Positions 36,591 through 60,646 of a stretch of DNA of 64,000 bases are shown here, in pieces. The notes under the pieces are model-generated. The model had not been told where the DNA came from. It ran no database searches and saw only the letters and a list, made by a program, of their open reading frames with translations. Position 1 is the first letter of the stretch. Every line of letters starts with the position of its first letter. The translations under genes and the position numbers were made by a program. Source of the stretch: Leptospira barantonii (GTDB lineage: Bacteria; Spirochaetota; Leptospiria; Leptospirales; Leptospiraceae); NCBI RefSeq assembly GCF_002811925.1, contig NZ_NPDS01000008.1, positions 124,001-188,000 of the forward strand, read 5' to 3'.

Positions 36591-37787
36591 ATGTTAAGCG
36601 AGGAAGAATCATCGGAACTTTCCAGAACGATTTCCGAAATCAAAAACAGCGGAATCGAATCCGAGGTGATCGAAAGAAAGTTCAAAACTCTTCGTATACT
36701 TTTTTCCATCGGCTTTTTCACATTCTTAAGCGCCGTTTCCATTCTTACCCTAACGCATAGAATTTTCAGACTCGAAGCGACCGTTGAAAAACAAACGGTA
36801 CATATCACAACTCTTGAGGAAACCTTAACCTCTCTTCGCTTGGAAGAACAACAACAAGAAGAAGAACTTCTTAAGTTCAAATCGGATCTGTATGACGCGG
36901 TTCCCGACGGAGATTTATCCGATCAGGTTTCGGAAAACAAATCGAATTTGGAAATTCTTCCCGGCTCGGATGTGGGTAAAAATGTCAACCGAGGTGATAT
37001 ACGTTTTAAGGAAATCGCACTTACCTTTGACCTGGGAACGGGTGAAGACTTAAAACTCATTTACGAATATCTTTCTCGCTTTCCGATCAAGATCACTTTG
37101 TTCGTTTCCAACGAAAACCCTGCTTTGAAGAACGGATCGTTTTTCAGCAACACGAACCTTTACTATCTCAAAAAACTTTCCGAGCTCGGAAACCGAGTCG
37201 TATTCGGAAATCATACTTGGAGTCATTATAACATTCCAAGAAGTTTATACGAACCTTCCTTGCGTAAAAGGGCATTGCTCAGTTACGTTTCGGATGAGAT
37301 CCCGGATACGAACTTTCTCCAGCAGGAAATGAGAATGGTGGAGGAAAAATTTGAGTCTGTTACGGGGAAGGAACTTACTAAGTATTACCGTCTTCCTTAC
37401 GGCGGATTCGACCCTTTGGTGATCCGCACCTTCGGCAAATTGGGTTATACGCACCATATTTTTTGGAGCAACAATTCGGTTGGCTCCTTAGACATTCCGG
37501 ATTTCGTATATAAGAAATTCATTTATAAGAAAGATCCGCAAACCGGCAAAACGAGAATCATGCCGAATCCAAATTACAAAACCAGAGCGGAAGCTTTGGA
37601 CTTTTTATACAGATGGGAAGAGGCGGACAAAAACGGTATGAACGGCGCAATCATTCTGATGCACTTGGGATCTCCAAGACAATCCGAAAAACTGATCTAC
37701 ATTCTTCCCGATTTTATCCAAGAAATGCTTTCGAAAGGTTATCATTTCGTGACCGTCCCGGAAATCATCAACGATCACCAGGACTGA
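36591..37787 (+). CDS. Polysaccharide deacetylase-like (NodB/CE4) protein, membrane-anchored
   Basis: A 398-aa protein: an N-terminal acidic stretch, one membrane helix (about 35-55), a coiled coil (about 60-105), then a CE4 domain (about 138-390). Motifs: LTFDLG (Asp147 kept, but the second Asp of the usual FDDG is Leu148), GNHTWSH with metal ligands His208 and His212, YYRLPYGGFD, and ILMHLG near the end. Loss of the metal-binding Asp may alter metal use or weaken activity; some CE4 subfamilies are known with FDxG variants. Substrate unknown, possibly peptidoglycan or a surface glycan. No ribosome-binding site seen. Confidence 0.8.
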   Translation: MLSEEESSELSRTISEIKNSGIESEVIERKFKTLRILFSIGFFTFLSAVSILTLTHRIFRLEATVEKQTVHITTLEETLTSLRLEEQQQEEELLKFKSDLYDAVPDGDLSDQVSENKSNLEILPGSDVGKNVNRGDIRFKEIALTFDLGTGEDLKLIYEYLSRFPIKITLFVSNENPALKNGSFFSNTNLYYLKKLSELGNRVVFGNHTWSHYNIPRSLYEPSLRKRALLSYVSDEIPDTNFLQQEMRMVEEKFESVTGKELTKYYRLPYGGFDPLVIRTFGKLGYTHHIFWSNNSVGSLDIPDFVYKKFIYKKDPQTGKTRIMPNPNYKTRAEALDFLYRWEEADKNGMNGAIILMHLGSPRQSEKLIYILPDFIQEMLSKGYHFVTVPEIINDHQD

Positions 37788-37798
37788 TTTCGAAATTT

Positions 37799-37958
37799 CG
37801 TAGGAACTCCTACGATTTTGCCGAAAAATTTGCGGACCCCACCCTGTATTGGGTGGAGGGGTGAGGCGGTGGGAAAACTTCGGAAATTTTCCTATAACAG
37901 AATATTTCTCTTCTTGCAAGCAAAACTTTTTACAACTATTTCGTAGGAACTCCTACAA
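37799..37958 (-). repeat. Dispersed intergenic element, copy B (inverted relative to copy A)
   Basis: Between the convergent NodB-like and lipoprotein genes. On the plus strand: palindrome CGTAGGAACTCCTACG (37799-37814), 18-bp gap, GC-rich core (37833-37875), 66-bp gap, palindrome at 37942-37958 (CGTAGGAACTCCTAC then AA). Read on the minus strand its core matches copy A almost base for base outside the hairpin loop (AATACA against TAATCAT) and two stem-flanking positions. In the palindromes GTA...TAC replaces GTC...GAC, so pairing is preserved. Confidence 0.8.
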
Positions 37959-37966
37959 ATGATCGA

Positions 37967-38428
37967 TCAATAACCGTCCAATTTGATTTGTATCTCTTTG
38001 AAGAACGGATCCCAAACGTTCTCTTTCGTCCAACGAGCGTTAACTTCTGTCTGTTCCACGTTGTTGTTCCAAAGTCGATACTTTACGGTCCTCACCGTTG
38101 CGCTGTTCTTATCACCGGTGATCTGCAAATAATATTTGTGATACGCTGTAAACTGTTGACCAGTCGCTTGATATTGATTCCCGTAAAGATAAACCATCTC
38201 GTAAAAAGGAACTTTTTCGGTGACGATGATTCCTTTTTCCTTATCCTGTTTTTCTATACCTACTTTCAATTCTTTGAATGCAAGAATTGTGGCATTGAAT
38301 GTTTGTTCCTTGGAACGATTGAAAGTGCGCGTCAAGTCTTGATTGTAAAGATTTTCGTCGATCTTCGTCAGCGATAAACAGTTTGTAAGCAATACCAATG
38401 AAATGAATGAGAATAAAATTCTTTTCAC
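37967..38428 (-). CDS. Putative lipoprotein
   Basis: A 153-aa protein from a GTG at 38428, which has AGGAG about 10 bases upstream; the open frame from 38449 starts with TTG and lacks that signal. It starts [17 protein letters not shown], a lipobox with Cys17. The mature part is an alpha/beta domain of about 125 residues (FNATILAFKELKVGIE, GIIVTEKVPFYEM, KYYLQITGDKNSATVRTVKYRLW). I do not recognise a family; its pattern of alternating strands resembles small outer-membrane-assembly lipoproteins but that is only a resemblance. It is the last gene before repeat copy B. Confidence 0.72.
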   Translation of the reverse strand: MKRILFSFISLVLLTNCLSLTKIDENLYNQDLTRTFNRSKEQTFNATILAFKELKVGIEKQDKEKGIIVTEKVPFYEMVYLYGNQYQATGQQFTAYHKYYLQITGDKNSATVRTVKYRLWNNNVEQTEVNARWTKENVWDPFFKEIQIKLDGY

Positions 38429-38537
38429 GTTCCATAAACTCCTAAGCAAAATTCAATTACTAAGGAGTGAGCAAAACAATCAGAGTCAAGAAAAGAAAGA
38501 GATAAGAAGAATCTAGGACGAGAAAATTTTGGAAGAA

Positions 38538-38587
38538 TGTAGAAAAGAGATCCGCCAACTATTTGGTATTCAAATCTCTTTTCTACA
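38538..38587 (-). terminator. Long hairpin downstream of the RND gene
   Basis: TGTAGAAAAGAGAT at 38538-38551 pairs perfectly (14 bp) with 38574-38587; the 22-base loop contains a small CCAA/TTGG pair. It lies 15 bases after the RND stop when read on the minus strand and is followed by TTCTTCC rather than a pure T run. Likely terminates the def-RND transcript before the lipoprotein gene. A small 3'-derived RNA is an alternative. Confidence 0.55.
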
Positions 38588-38601
38588 AGGAAGTAGGGTA
38601 G

Positions 38602-41844
<3,243 letters not shown>

Positions 41845-41857
41845 ATATTTAATTTTT

Positions 41858-42394
<537 letters not shown>

Positions 42395-42396
42395 AC

Positions 42397-43104
<708 letters not shown>

Positions 43105-43182
43105 GGTCGATCCGAAACGAGACAGTAAAAGAGTTTGACAGAGTGCCGAAAGTTTAAAAACTCAAGTGGCGGAAGTCGTGAC

Positions 43183-43259
<77 letters not shown>

Positions 43260-43317
43260 AGAAATCAGGTTTTAACCGATTTCTTTGAAGTCAATACAAA
43301 TAAAGGAGTGGTTACGG

Positions 43318-43626
43318 ATGAGTGAGTCGATCGAGGATTTACAAAAAAAACTAAAGATCCAAAACGATATTATCAAAGGATACGAAAAGGTTTTAAGACT
43401 CAACGAGCAAGAATTGGAAAACGCGGATGAAATTATCCGTATGTACGAAGGTATCATTCAATATTCCGGTAGCGAATTGAAGGATGCAAAAGAAGCTTTC
43501 GACGCCACTAACGTGGTTACGAATCTTTCCCGAGACGAATTGATGGGAGCCTTGACTCGTATTAAAGAATTAGAAAATGCGAATAAGAAACTTCGGGAAG
43601 AATCCTTAAAGTTTCAGGCCGGCTGA
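43318..43626 (+). CDS. Small coiled-coil protein upstream of a partner-switching phosphatase
   Basis: A 102-aa, highly charged protein predicted to be helical throughout, with heptads in EDLQKKLKIQNDIIKGYEKVLRLNEQELE and in a second stretch LTRIKELENANKKLREESL. The ATG at 43318 has AAAGGAG about 10 bases upstream; an in-frame ATG at 43285 lacks one. It precedes the large phosphatase-kinase fusion by 9 bases on the same strand, so it probably acts with it, perhaps as an oligomerisation or binding partner; this is inferred from position only. Confidence 0.75.
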   Translation: MSESIEDLQKKLKIQNDIIKGYEKVLRLNEQELENADEIIRMYEGIIQYSGSELKDAKEAFDATNVVTNLSRDELMGALTRIKELENANKKLREESLKFQAG

Positions 43627-43635
43627 ACCTCTGCT

Positions 43636-46435
43636 TTGATCTCTAGCAAAAAACAGGATTCTCTCCTCAGACAGAGTTCTGATGGAAACCTCTACCTGGA
43701 AGACAATCCGGGTCTGACGATTGTTTTCGAATCCCTCCTCACGGAAATCATACAACTCACTACCGCCCAATTCGGTATATTCAGTTTTCGTTTAGAAGAC
43801 GGAAGTCTCAAATCTATCTACGGAAACCCGCCGAAAAACGCGATCGAAGAAGCAAGACTCGTTTCCGAATATTGTTTTAAAACCGGTCAGGACATTAATA
43901 TCAAAAAAGGGAGTAGTCCGAGTAAACTCATTCCTCCTTTGGAACAAAACTCCGTCTGTTGTGTGTTACACGTCGGCGAACTCGGCGCTTCCTCTTCGGA
44001 AAATCAAAAGAAAATTTTCGGAACGATTTTTCTCGGAAGACCGAACGGAAGCGGTGGGGAATTCAGAGAATCCGATTTCGAACATCTCCGAGCCACAACT
44101 CGGATCATCTCCGATCTTTTGGAAGAATCCTTCGTTTCCGGAGAATCTTCCCTTGTAGTTCTTTCTTTGATGACCACTTCAAGGGTCGCGCTCGAGTCCG
44201 TGCAGATTCGCAAACAAACGGATCGTTTCGACTTTTTGTTAACGGAAATCATTCGTGTTTCGGGTTTGATCAACAAATCCTTGGATCTTTCTCAACTTTT
44301 GGAAGCGATCATGCTTTCTTCCAAATCGGTTTTTCGTACGGAAGCCTGTAGCGTTCTACTTTTGGACGATACGAAAGAATATCTGTATTTTCATACGGTA
44401 CTCGGCGAAAAGAAAGACGAGGTTACAAAGGTTCGAGTTCCCGTGGGCAAGGGTGTTGCGGGAATGGTGGTTCAAGACAAACAACCGATGATCATCAACG
44501 ATGCGATGAACGATCCGAGAGTTTATCGGGAAGTGGATAAGGCTTCTCATTTCGTTACGAGAAACATCATGGCCGCTCCGCTTTTGGTCGAAGGTCAGGT
44601 GATCGGAGTGATCGAAGCGATCAACACGATCGACCGCACTTTTTTTACGGAGAATGACCTCGAACTATTCTTAAGTTTTTCCGGAACGTCCGCATTAGCG
44701 ATTCAGAAAACGGGGCTTTTACAAAACCTGGAAGCCGCGAACAAGGATCTTCGCAAAAAAGTTTCCGAACTGGAAAGTTTATTCGAACTTTCGCAAGTAG
44801 TTTCCTCCGCTAAAAATCAAGCCGATCTTATGAAACAATCGATTCCGGTGATTCACAGTGAGATGGATGCGAGTAAAACCGGAATTTTTCTCATCAATCG
44901 CAAGATGGGAATTCTTACTTCGATCTCTTACACATCCGAAAAGACCGTGGAAATTTTCAGAACCACGAATTATCAGGGAAGTTTTATTCATCGTTCCATC
45001 GAAGAGGAAAAAACCACGGTTAAGGAAGACATTCAAAATTTTGCATTCGATCACGATCTGGATCTGGAATATCTAAAAGGATCTTATATTGTTTTTCCTT
45101 TGACTCATCAGGGAAGAAGCGCCTTCGGAGCGATCACGGTTTCCGATCGAGTGGATAAACTTTCTTACAGTTATTCTCATCTTCGTCTTTTACAAACCTT
45201 TGCGTCGCTCATCGCGAGGGGTCACGAAACCCTCAAACTCCAAAACGAAATGATTTCGAGAAAGGCGATGCAACGTTCCTTGGAACGGGAAATCGAGATC
45301 ACGAGAGAAATTCAAAAGAACATTCTCCCGGAACCGAAATCGTTCCGCTCGAACTTCGACTTAGGAGTTAAATCCGTTCCCGCAAAGGAAGTTTCGGGGG
45401 ATTTTTACGATTACTATCAGTACCAAGACGGACAATATTCCTTTTTGGTTTCGGACGTTTCCGGTAAAAGTCTTCCCGCCGCGATCTTTATGGCGATGAG
45501 TTCCTCTATCATCCGTACTTTAGCGAGAAATCACGATCTCAATCCGGAAGACATCCTCAAACAAGGAAACGCGCTGATCTACGAGGATTCTCACAACGGA
45601 ATGTTCGTAACCACGTTCTTCATACATTACAATCCCGCTATATTCACTTTGGATTATGCTTCCGCGGGTCACAACGATCAGGTTTTGATTCGTAAGGACG
45701 GAACCTGGGAACTCATCAAAGGTTCCGGTCCTCCGCTTGGTGTGATCACTTCGGCGAGTTACAAGGGTGGAAGTCTCATCGTGGAACCGGGAGATATGGT
45801 CATTCTTTATACGGACGGAGCGATCGAGGAGAAAAACGCGAAGGACGAGGAGTTCGGTTTAGAAAGAATGATACGCGAAGTGATCGCGAGAAAACATCTT
45901 CCTTCCACGCAGATCATCGAAGAACTTTTCGGACTGGTTCGGGAATTTTCGGGAGCGCCGGAACTATTCGACGACTTCACCGTGATGATCCTGAAATTCA
46001 ACGATGACTATCAATTCTCCAGAGAATTCGACGCGAACACATCTTCAATTCCGTTGTTTAGAGAATTCGTTTATGAAACAATCAAGGTCAGAAATTTGGA
46101 AGAATCTCTGAGAGACGATATTCTTTTAGCCTGCGATGAAGCGGGTACGAATATCGTAATGCACGGTTATGAAAATACGGATTTGAAAAATCCAAAGTTC
46201 GAATGCAAAATACGCTTTACAGGGGATTGGATCACCATTGTATTAATTGATTCCGGGAAAGTCTTTCAGAGAAAGGAAGTTCGAGAGCCTTCGATCGAAG
46301 ACAATCTAAGCGGCAGAAGAAAAGGTGGATTCGGAGTCTATCTGATCGAAAAGCTGATGGATTCGGTCGATTATTCCAGCGAAGGCGGTAAGAACGTTCT
46401 CGTTCTCAAGAAGAATTTTCAACACAAGGCTTCGA

Positions 46436-46452
<17 letters not shown>
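43636..46452 (+). CDS. GAF-GAF-GAF-SpoIIE phosphatase-HATPase fusion (RsbU + RsbW-like)
   Basis: A 938-aa cytoplasmic regulator. Three GAF-type sensory domains (about 30-170, 215-360, 385-535; the second is the clearest with [20 protein letters not shown]), a coiled coil (540-565), a PP2C/SpoIIE phosphatase (about 572-770; metal Asp in VSGDFYDYY and VSDVSGK, also [10 protein letters not shown]), and a C-terminal anti-sigma-type kinase domain (about 805-935; [32 protein letters not shown]). In Bacillus such functions are separate RsbU and RsbW proteins; here phosphatase and kinase are joined and a STAS substrate follows. Start TTG 43636 has no ribosome-binding site; coupling to the gene before is likely. 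Confidence 0.88.
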
Positions 46453-46765
<313 letters not shown>

Positions 46766-46800
46766 TTTCTCCCGTCGATCGGGCTTGAATTTAACTTTCC

Positions 46801-46854
46801 CGAGAATCCTTTCTTTAAAAACTGGATTTATTTCATTCCATTTAAAGGTTCTCG
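46801..46854 (+). promoter_or_regulatory. Predicted leader hairpin hiding the carboxylase ribosome-binding site
   Basis: In RNA, CGAGAA (46801-46806) pairs with UUCUCG (46849-46854) and CCUUU (46808-46812) pairs with AAAGG (46844-46848), with one bulged U. The AAAGG is the only Shine-Dalgarno candidate, 7-8 bases before the ATG at 46856. The closed hairpin would block initiation; opening by temperature, ribosome, protein or another RNA would release it. Pairing is seen directly; function is inferred. Confidence 0.5.
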
Positions 46855-46855
46855 C

Positions 46856-48510
<1,655 letters not shown>

Positions 48511-48513
48511 GAC

Positions 48514-51261
<2,748 letters not shown>

Positions 51262-51298
51262 AAATTCTTTTTTAGCGTTTTCACCTAACGAAAAACGA

Positions 51299-51333
51299 CG
51301 GCGGGTCCATGAATATGGGTTCGCCGTTTTTTT
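51299..51333. terminator. Bidirectional intrinsic terminator
   Basis: CGGCG (51299-51303) pairs with CGCCG (51322-51326) around an inner CCAT/ATGG pair, followed by seven T on the plus strand. On the minus strand the same stem is followed by TCGTTTTT. It therefore ends both the carboxylase operon and the convergent chemosensory operon. Confidence 0.85.
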
Positions 51334-51360
51334 ATCCTTACCCCGAATCCGTTTGAGCCT

Positions 51361-52404
51361 TTAAAAATTCTGAACCTCTTTTACGATCTTGGGTAAAGGG
51401 AGAATGGTGTCCACGGCTCCTTTCAAGATCGCTTCCTTTGGCATTCCGAAAACAACACAAGTAGTTTCGTCTTGAGCGATCGTAGACGCTCCGGTTTGTT
51501 TCATTCTCAACAGACCGTTTGAACCGTCGTTTCCCATTCCGGTCATGATGATTCCCTTCGCATTTTTACCCGCAACCTTCGCGACCGAATTAAAAAGAAT
51601 ATCCACGGAAGGTCTGTGACGGTTGACCAAAGGACCATCCAAAACGCGAATGTGAAATTGAGCGCCGCTTAGATAAATCTCCATGTGTTTGTTTCCGGGG
51701 GCGATGTATGCGGAACCCAATTGGATTCTATCTCCGTCCTTCGCTTCCTTTACTTGAATCTCGCAGATTTGATCGAGTCGATTTGCGAATGCTTCGGTGA
51801 ATTTTTCGGGCATGTGTTGTACGATTACAATGCCGGGACAATGAACGTTTAATTGTGTGAGAATGAATTCTAAGGCCTGAGTTCCTCCGGTGGAAGTTCC
51901 GATCGCAATGAGTTTATCCGTCGTGCTGATCTTGGAAAAGTCGGCTTTGGTTTGTTTGTGATTCTCGAAAAAACCCGAATCGCCGTTGTGCGAAGAATGA
52001 AACTTGAGTCGAGCCTTGGAAGCCGCCTTGATCGAATCCGTAAAAAGGATTTCTGATTCCTCCAAAAAATTTTTTAAACCGACTTTGGGTTTTTCGATGA
52101 TGTCGATCGCTCCGAGTTTCATGGCGAGCACCGCCGTTTCGGATTCTTTTTCGGCTAACGAAGAACAGATGATCACGGGCGTCGGTTTTTCAGACATGAT
52201 TTTTTTTAGGAAAGAAATTCCGTCCATACGTGGCATTTCCACATCGAGGATAAAAACGTCCGGCCAAACCGAGGAAAGTTTTTCCGATGCGAAGATCGGA
52301 TCGGACGCAAATCCTACAATTTCGATTTCGGGATCCTTACTCAGAATTTGGGTAAGAACCTGACGAACTACAGCCGAATCATCCACGATAAAAACGCGAA
52401 TCAT
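51361..52404 (-). CDS. cheB: Protein-glutamate methylesterase CheB
   Basis: Removes methyl groups from chemoreceptors and deamidates glutamines. 347 aa: receiver (1-125, phospho-acceptor Asp54 in FILDVEMPRMDG), linker, then the methylesterase domain (about 160-345) with Ser171 in GTSTGGTQAL, His197 in IVQHMPEKF and MTGMGNDG with the catalytic Asp. Last gene of a nine-gene operon; its ATG overlaps the cheD stop by four bases. A matching cheR methyltransferase is not in the window. Confidence 0.95.
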   Translation of the reverse strand: MIRVFIVDDSAVVRQVLTQILSKDPEIEIVGFASDPIFASEKLSSVWPDVFILDVEMPRMDGISFLKKIMSEKPTPVIICSSLAEKESETAVLAMKLGAIDIIEKPKVGLKNFLEESEILFTDSIKAASKARLKFHSSHNGDSGFFENHKQTKADFSKISTTDKLIAIGTSTGGTQALEFILTQLNVHCPGIVIVQHMPEKFTEAFANRLDQICEIQVKEAKDGDRIQLGSAYIAPGNKHMEIYLSGAQFHIRVLDGPLVNRHRPSVDILFNSVAKVAGKNAKGIIMTGMGNDGSNGLLRMKQTGASTIAQDETTCVVFGMPKEAILKGAVDTILPLPKIVKEVQNF

Positions 52405-52904
52405 GCGTTTTCCGGCCTCTCAACATAAATTTCTCCATCCCAAAGAGAAAAGAAAACCCTTCGATGCGAAAATCCTCCGAGATCTTCAGAAGTAACTGCG
52501 AGACGATTTTTATCGAGGAGTTCGCGGATCGAATGAATGTTTTTCATTCCTATATCCCGTTCCGATTTGATTTCGAAAAGTTTTTCCTCTTCCGTTGAAA
52601 ACATGGAAGCCCCTCCGAAAAGTTTGATCTGATAGTGGCCGCTTCGTCCTCCGGTCTGTCCTATCTTTTCAAAAAAAAGAAGAAGCGCGTCGTCAGCGTA
52701 TTTTGCATCCAAGCTCGGACGAACGTCTCCGTTCGGTCGAGAAGGTAGCATAACGTGTGCCATTCCTCCGTATAACCGAGAAGGGTTCCAGAAACAAATC
52801 GAAACGCAGGAACCGAGAAGGGTTCTGATTCTTAGGTTTCTTCTACCCCAACAAAAACCGCCCGGCTGTAGAAAAAGATCCCGGATCGTATCCGGTTCCG
52901 TCAT
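52401..52904 (-). CDS. cheD: Chemoreceptor glutamine deamidase CheD
   Basis: A 167-aa cysteine-type deamidase that acts on receptor glutamines and tunes adaptation. The catalytic pair is visible: Cys in LLGSCVSICF and His in GGMAHVMLPSR, with Thr/Ser in the expected later strand. It overlaps cheW by four bases (ATGA) and cheB by four bases. Start ATG 52904. In chemosensory systems CheD often works with CheB/CheC rather than CheR; no cheC is in the window. Confidence 0.93.
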   Translation of the reverse strand: MTEPDTIRDLFLQPGGFCWGRRNLRIRTLLGSCVSICFWNPSRLYGGMAHVMLPSRPNGDVRPSLDAKYADDALLLFFEKIGQTGGRSGHYQIKLFGGASMFSTEEEKLFEIKSERDIGMKNIHSIRELLDKNRLAVTSEDLGGFSHRRVFFSLWDGEIYVERPENA

Positions 52905-53419
52905 GCGTTCTCCACAAGAGCCTCAACCGGAGGACTTTCTTCAAGCGAACTCAGTTCTTCCAAGTTGAGAATTTTTTCCGTGTTCAAGATGATGATGAAA
53001 CCGTTCTCCTGTCTCGCCATCCCCAGTATAAAATCCACACGAATCTTCGAACCGAAGGTGGGGGCGGGTTCGATATCGTTGCCCGGAATCGAAACGACCT
53101 CGTTTACGGATTCGACTAGGATTCCGAGATCGGTCTTTTCCTTATGATCCTCGTTTCTCTGAGAATGGAGTTCGACGATGATTACGCAGGTTTTTCGATC
53201 GGGTTCTATCTTACTTTTAAAGAATTTATGTTTTAGATCCACGACCGGAACTACGTTTCCTCTCAGATTGATCACACCGGGAATGAACTCGGGCATCAAT
53301 GGAACGTTCGTCAAACCGGAGTATTCGATTATCTCTTTGATATTTAATATTCCAATTCCATAACATTCATCTCCGAGATAAAACGTAAGAAACTGGTTTT
53401 CCTCCAATGCGTTGTTCAT
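52901..53419 (-). CDS. cheW: Chemotaxis coupling protein CheW
   Basis: Adaptor joining receptors to CheA. 172 aa with an SH3-like double barrel: FLTFYLGDECYGIGILNIKEI at the start, GVINLRGNVVPVVDL in the middle, the classical CheW marks. The C-terminal extension is about 20 residues longer than the common CheW (about 150 aa). It lies 10 bases after the receptor gene and overlaps cheD, consistent with coupled expression. Confidence 0.95.
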   Translation of the reverse strand: MNNALEENQFLTFYLGDECYGIGILNIKEIIEYSGLTNVPLMPEFIPGVINLRGNVVPVVDLKHKFFKSKIEPDRKTCVIIVELHSQRNEDHKEKTDLGILVESVNEVVSIPGNDIEPAPTFGSKIRVDFILGMARQENGFIIILNTEKILNLEELSSLEESPPVEALVENA

Positions 53420-53429
53420 CGGTTTCCTC

Positions 53430-56375
<2,946 letters not shown>

Positions 56376-56420
56376 CTGATTTCTCCACATTCAATATCTG
56401 TAAAATGATTCCTAAATTCC

Positions 56421-58601
<2,181 letters not shown>

Positions 58602-58603
58602 CT

Positions 58604-58996
58604 TTAATCCTTATTCATACCGTATTGAAACGAAAATTCTCCGCGTTCTTCCTTGGAAACTTTGATCTTATCTCTCAAGAACCCGGTAAGCCCGAAGAGA
58701 TCGATCAATCGAAGTACACTATGACTGTGATTTACGAAACGCACGCTCGCATCCTTTCGTTTGGCTTCCTTTTTAAGAGCCAGTAAAATCTGAAGACAGG
58801 AAGTATCCATCTTCGCGATCTTCCAAAGATCGATTTCTAAAAAAACGGGAGAATCTTTCATCACTCCGTCGAGCTTCTCCTTAAATTCGGAGGCTTCGTA
58901 GATCGTTAGCTCGCCCTCTACGGTTACTTTCAAACCGGAGGACTGAGAATCCTTCGTTTTGTATATTTCAGGATTTGTATATAATGAAAATGACAT
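58604..58996 (-). CDS. STAS-domain protein inside the chemosensory operon
   Basis: A 130-aa anti-sigma-antagonist-like protein: strands LKVTVEGELTIYEA and VFLEIDLWKIAKMDTSCLQILLALK, the latter with the phospho-acceptor position (MDTSCLQ), then VRFVNHSHSVLRLIDLFGL. STAS proteins are uncommon between cheY and cheA and might be a target of the upstream kinases, or of a chemosensory output other than the flagellar motor. Spacing: 9 bp after cheY and 2 bp before cheA. Confidence 0.85.
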   Translation of the reverse strand: MSFSLYTNPEIYKTKDSQSSGLKVTVEGELTIYEASEFKEKLDGVMKDSPVFLEIDLWKIAKMDTSCLQILLALKKEAKRKDASVRFVNHSHSVLRLIDLFGLTGFLRDKIKVSKEERGEFSFQYGMNKD

Positions 58997-59005
58997 ATAC
59001 TTTTC

Positions 59006-59368
59006 TCAAGGAAGTAGCTTATGGATCGTCTGCACCAGCTCTTCGGGGGAGAACGGTTTCGTAAGCCACGCCCTCGCGCCCGCGGCCATTCCCTCCGTTT
59101 TTACCTCTTCTTGCGATTCGGTCGTAAGCATTATGATCGGAGTGAACTTATTCTTAGGATCTTTTTTGATTTCCTTTACGAAAGTGATCCCATCCATATT
59201 CGGCATGTTCATGTCGCTGACGATTAAATCCACCTTGTCGCCTTGCAATTTGTCCAAACCGTCCTGACCGTCTACGGCTTCGAGTATGTCGAAATTCGAA
59301 TTGCTCAGATGCAGGTTCAGAATTTTCCTAAAAACGGCCGAGTCGTCCACGATGAGAATTCGTTTCAT
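59006..59368 (-). CDS. cheY: CheY-like response regulator
   Basis: A 120-aa single-domain receiver: MKRILIVDDSAVFRKIL, phospho-acceptor Asp52 in LIVSDMNMPNMDG, Thr in MLTTES, and Lys in LTKPFSPEEL. No output domain, as expected for a CheY. A strong AAGGAG precedes the ATG. Target (motor or another partner) cannot be told from the sequence. Upstream gene ends 18 bp earlier. Confidence 0.93.
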   Translation of the reverse strand: MKRILIVDDSAVFRKILNLHLSNSNFDILEAVDGQDGLDKLQGDKVDLIVSDMNMPNMDGITFVKEIKKDPKNKFTPIIMLTTESQEEVKTEGMAAGARAWLTKPFSPEELVQTIHKLLP

Positions 59369-59386
59369 TCTTTCCTTTCTCCTTTA

Positions 59387-60646
<1,260 letters not shown>

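Noticed and set aside
46770..46783. CCCG/CGGG mini-hairpin after the STAS gene as a terminator
   Set aside because: Only four base pairs and no T run.
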